64,000 bases of DNA. It comes from Hymenobacter duratus. Its GTDB lineage: Bacteria > Bacteroidota > Bacteroidia > Cytophagales > Hymenobacteraceae. Within the stretch, counting starts at the first letter, position 1, and each line of letters opens with the position of its first letter. The DNA lies in contig NZ_JACWZZ010000001.1 of NCBI RefSeq assembly GCF_014698995.1, forward strand, positions 702,501 to 766,500, read 5' to 3'. Positions 61,139 to 64,000 of this stretch are shown in pieces. The position numbers and the translations under genes were made by a program. The notes under the pieces are model-generated. The model was not told where the DNA came from. It ran no database searches and worked only from the letters and a program-made list of their open reading frames with translations.

Positions 61139-63610
61139 ATGCTCAACAAGTACTCTGCGGCAGCACTGATGCTGCTCGGTGGCCTAAGCTCAACCGGCTT
61201 GGCCCAAGACCTTTCTCGGGTGCAAAGCAAAGACCTCAACGACAACGGCACCCCTTATTTGGTGCAGTTCAAAGCCGATGCGGCCGCCTACCAGCTCAAC
61301 CAGGCCAGCCAGCTGCTCCGCGACCAGCTGCAGCTCACTACAGACGACCAGATGCTGCCCCTCAAGTCGGAAGCCGACGATTTGGGCTTTGCGCACGAGA
61401 AATTTCAGCAGTACTACAAAGGCATCAAAGTAGAGCATGCCACCTACTCAGTGCACGCCCGCGGCGGCAAAGTGCAGAGCATCAGCGGGCAGTTTGAGCG
61501 GGTGCGCGGGCTCAATCCCACGCCTTCCGTCTCTGCCGATGCCGCGCTGCAGCGCGCTATGGCGTTTGTGGGCGCCCGCAAATACATGTGGCAGGACGAC
61601 CGGGAAGAGGCCAGCCTGAAGCAATTCGAAAACAACCCCAACGCCACCTATCGTCCGCAGGGCGAGCTGGTGGTAGTGCGCAACCTGCGCACGCACAATG
61701 CCGCACTGGCTGGCAAGCCCACGCTGGCCTGGAAGTTCAACGTCTACGCGCAGGCCCCCATCAGCCGCGCTTATATCTACGTGGATGCCCATTCCGGCGA
61801 AGTAGTAGGCCAGGACAATATCATCAAGCACGCGGCGGCCACGGCCACATTTGCTACCGCCTACAGCGGCACCCGCTCGTTGGCCAACGGCACCGCTACC
61901 GGCGGCTATAATCTGCGTGAGGTCACGCGCGGCCTGGGCATCGAAACCTACAACTGCAAACGCAGCAATAGCTACACTGGCGCCGTCGACTTCGTGGATG
62001 CCGACAACAACTGGACGGCCGCCGAGTACAACAACACCAACTTCGACAACGTGGCCGGCGACGCGCATTTCGGGGCGCAGGCCACCTACGACTACTGGAA
62101 GCTGGTGCACAACCGCAACTCCTACGACAATGCCGGCGCCAAAATCAAGAGCTACGTGCACTTTGATGATGTGCCGGGCGGTGCCGGGTACGAAAACGCC
62201 TTCTGGGACGGCGTGCGCATGACTTACGGCGACGGGGCCAGCACCTTCAAGCCCCTGACGGCTATGGACGTATGCGGCCACGAAATCGGGCACGCCGTCT
62301 GCGAAAAAACGGCCAACCTGACCTACCAGAATGAGTCGGGCGCCATGAACGAAGGCTTCTCCGATATCTGGGGCGCCTGCGTGGAAGCCCGCGCCGTGAG
62401 CACCTATGGCCTCACCGGCAAGAGCACCTGGCTTATCGGCGAAGAAATCATGAAGGCCGGCGGTGCCCTGCGCTCCATGAGCAGCCCCAACACCTACGGC
62501 CAGCCCGATACCTACAAAGGCACCTACTGGAAAGCCACTACCACCAGCCCCACGCAGTCGAATGACTACGGCGGAGTGCACACCAACTCGGGCGTGCTCA
62601 ACTACTGGTTCTACCTGCTGAGCCAAGGTGGTTCGGGCACCAACGACATCGGGAGTGCCTACACGGTAGCCGGCATAGGGCTTGATGCCGCCGCCAAAAT
62701 TGCCTACCGTGCCGAAGCGGTATACCTATCGGCTTCCTCTACCTATGCCAATGCCCGCACAGCCGCTATTTCGGCCGCTACGGACTTATATGGTGCCGGC
62801 TCGGCGCAGGTGACAGCCGTTGCGAATGCGTGGTACGCCGTGGGTGTAGGTGCCGCCGCAGGTGGCAGTGGTGCGCCCACCACGCCTGTTTATTGTGCCA
62901 GCAAAGGCACGAATGTGTCGTACGAGTGGATTGATCTGGTGAGCCTGGGCAGCATCAACCGCAGCTCGGCCAGCAACGCCGGCTACTACGACGGCACGGC
63001 CCTGACCACGACCGTCACGGCCGGCTCGACGCAGACCATCAGCTACAGCGCCGGCTTCGCCTCCACGGCCTACACCGAGTACTGGAAAGTGTACATCGAC
63101 TACAACCAGGACGGCGACTTCCTGGACAGCGGCGAGACGGTGGTGAGCCGGGCCGGCACGAGCAGCGCCACGACGCTGAGCAGCACGTTCACGGTGCCGG
63201 CCACGGCCAAGAACGGCAAGACCCGCCTGCGCGTGGTGATGAGCGACGCCTCGGCCACGAGCAGCTGCGGCAGCTTCAGCTACGGCGAAACCGAGGACTA
63301 CTCCATCACCATCTCCGGTGGCGCGGCTATTGCCGGCAACACGGGCAGCAACGCCAGCATGGGCATTACCCAGAGCGTTTCGCGCAGCCTCGAGCTGTAC
63401 CCGAACCCCGCTACCGATGTCGTGAACATTATCATGCCCGACAACGCCCCCATAGTATCCGTGACGCTCACGGACCTGCGCGGCGCCAAAGTCACCGGCC
63501 TGCGTATCAGCGGCGACCAGCTGAACGTGTCGGCTTTGGCCAAAGGCATCTACACTCTCACCGTCAGCGACGGGCAGAAAGTGTTCCATCAGCGTTTCGT
63601 GAAGCAATAG
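61139..63610 (+). CDS. T9SS-secreted M4 (thermolysin-type) metalloprotease with GEVED and sorting domains
   Basis: This protein of about 823 residues has a signal peptide (AALMLLGGLSSTGLAQ). An FTP/PepSY-type propeptide follows (about 30-240; HEKFQQYYKGIKVEHATYSV is typical), then the M4 catalytic domain. The zinc site is His381-Glu-x-x-His385 (CGHEIGHAVCE) with third ligand Glu405 in MNEGFSDIWG, spaced as in thermolysin. After the peptidase come a GEVED domain (about 586-728, VYIDYNQDGDFLDSGE) and a T9SS type A sorting domain (LELYPNPATDVV). It is a surface or extracellular protease activated by propeptide removal. The ATG at 61139 begins the signal peptide. Confidence 0.93.
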   Translation: MLNKYSAAALMLLGGLSSTGLAQDLSRVQSKDLNDNGTPYLVQFKADAAAYQLNQASQLLRDQLQLTTDDQMLPLKSEADDLGFAHEKFQQYYKGIKVEHATYSVHARGGKVQSISGQFERVRGLNPTPSVSADAALQRAMAFVGARKYMWQDDREEASLKQFENNPNATYRPQGELVVVRNLRTHNAALAGKPTLAWKFNVYAQAPISRAYIYVDAHSGEVVGQDNIIKHAAATATFATAYSGTRSLANGTATGGYNLREVTRGLGIETYNCKRSNSYTGAVDFVDADNNWTAAEYNNTNFDNVAGDAHFGAQATYDYWKLVHNRNSYDNAGAKIKSYVHFDDVPGGAGYENAFWDGVRMTYGDGASTFKPLTAMDVCGHEIGHAVCEKTANLTYQNESGAMNEGFSDIWGACVEARAVSTYGLTGKSTWLIGEEIMKAGGALRSMSSPNTYGQPDTYKGTYWKATTTSPTQSNDYGGVHTNSGVLNYWFYLLSQGGSGTNDIGSAYTVAGIGLDAAAKIAYRAEAVYLSASSTYANARTAAISAATDLYGAGSAQVTAVANAWYAVGVGAAAGGSGAPTTPVYCASKGTNVSYEWIDLVSLGSINRSSASNAGYYDGTALTTTVTAGSTQTISYSAGFASTAYTEYWKVYIDYNQDGDFLDSGETVVSRAGTSSATTLSSTFTVPATAKNGKTRLRVVMSDASATSSCGSFSYGETEDYSITISGGAAIAGNTGSNASMGITQSVSRSLELYPNPATDVVNIIMPDNAPIVSVTLTDLRGAKVTGLRISGDQLNVSALAKGIYTLTVSDGQKVFHQRFVKQ

Positions 63611-63628
63611 TATCTGCTTCACGCTAGC

Positions 63629-63660
63629 AAAAAAGGCCCGTCGCTCGACGGGCCTTTTTT
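63629..63660. terminator. Two-way terminator after the M4 protease
   Basis: Perfect 15-bp stem AAAAAAGGCCCGTCG / CGACGGGCCTTTTTT with a 2-base loop, between the M4 gene and the convergent gene ending at 63710. Confidence 0.9.
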
Positions 63661-63709
63661 ATTGTTGCTTGTAGCTGTTTGCAGTATTCTGGCAACTGCC
63701 ATCAGCCGG

Positions 63710-64000
63710 CTACCGGCCCCAGGGCGCGTATTCCAGCTTCAACTCTACCAGGCCGTAGCCGTCGTTGAGGCTGGAGCTGGAGCGGCCGCTGACCGGGCTG
63801 ATGTCGTCGAGCTGGTCGGTGGTGGTGAAGAAGTAGGCTGCTTCGGCCGTGGCATTGAGCTGCGGGGTGAGCCGGAATACGATGCCAAAGCCTACGGGTG
63901 CCGTAATGGCCAGGGCCGGATAGTCGTTGCGCTCCGGCGCCAGGAAGCTGGTTCGGTCGTCTGGCCGCAGTGTACCGAGATACGACTTGGGATTGTAGAG
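63710..64000 (-). CDS. Outer-membrane beta-barrel protein, C-terminal fragment (gene continues past the window)
   Basis: The minus-strand frame is open from the window end to a TAG at 63712-63710 and encodes the last 96 residues. The sequence has alternating barrel strands (ALAITAPVGFGIVFRL, NATAEAAYFFTTTDQLDD) and ends VELKLEYAPWGR. The TTTDQLDDIS segment is reminiscent of DUF6089-type outer-membrane proteins, but the fragment is too short for a firm family call. The start codon lies beyond 64000. Confidence 0.75.
   Translation of the reverse strand, partial: LYNPKSYLGTLRPDDRTSFLAPERNDYPALAITAPVGFGIVFRLTPQLNATAEAAYFFTTTDQLDDISPVSGRSSSSLNDGYGLVELKLEYAPWGR

Noticed and set aside
61448..62626. 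392-codon minus-strand frame opposite the M4 protease
   Set aside because: Antisense shadow of the HEIGH-containing catalytic domain.

Overview
The window looks like chromosome from a G+C-rich member of the Bacteroidota, most probably Hymenobacter or a close relative. This is inferred from gene content, not from a database match. Four large secreted proteins end in type IX secretion (T9SS) sorting domains. The TamB/TamL pair is the Bacteroidota form with a lipoprotein TamL. Several genes have a TAnnTTTG-type -7 box upstream, Shine-Dalgarno sequences are rare, and there are TonB-C-domain proteins, a LytS/LytTR two-component pair and a PAP2_C sphingomyelin-synthase-like membrane protein.

Layout. 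1-1.4 kb is the 3' end of an rRNA operon (23S end, 5S, a trailing hairpin). 1.8-9.5 kb (minus strand) holds tamB-tamL for outer-membrane assembly. 9.7-12.5 kb is a glucanotransferase with two N-terminal starch-binding domains. 12.8-23.1 kb holds two giant T9SS cargo proteins around a thioredoxin-reductase-like flavoprotein. 23.2-28.2 kb (plus strand) is a sugar or stress oxidoreductase group: an SDR with a histone-H1-like tail, a gluconate-dehydrogenase subunit-3 protein, a GMC oxidoreductase and a GH1-like glycosidase. 28.5-34.7 kb has another T9SS cargo, an alpha/beta hydrolase and a patatin-barrel protein. 35-38.5 kb has small membrane proteins, an outer-membrane beta-barrel gene lying between 38-bp direct repeats, a DUF486 protein and a zinc phospholipase/nuclease-fold protein. 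38.6-47.5 kb has the LytTR/LytS pair, a DUF5700 protease, ruvX-def, an S41 protease, a transglutaminase and homogentisate dioxygenase.

47.6-54.9 kb carries duplicated families: two tandem lipoproteins, two tandem secreted unknowns (one broken by an amber codon), HMG-CoA reductase, three TonB-C-domain proteins and a WG-repeat protein. 55-64 kb has a phytanoyl-CoA-dioxygenase-like enzyme, two SDRs, the PAP2_C protein, a secreted M20 amidohydrolase, an ATP-grasp protein, a T9SS-secreted M4 metalloprotease and the 3' end of an outer-membrane protein.

Most convergent gene pairs are separated by perfect hairpins that work as two-way terminators. Two longer perfect palindromes (41-bp and 32-bp arms) share a GTCATnCTGAGC...CGAAG core and look like a dispersed repeat family. 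I see no CRISPR array, phage, intact transposase or tRNA gene. The observations I would follow first are the repeat-flanked outer-membrane gene at 35.8-37.1 kb, the 23-28 kb oxidoreductase group, the amber-interrupted tandem paralogue at 48.8-49.6 kb and the palindrome family.
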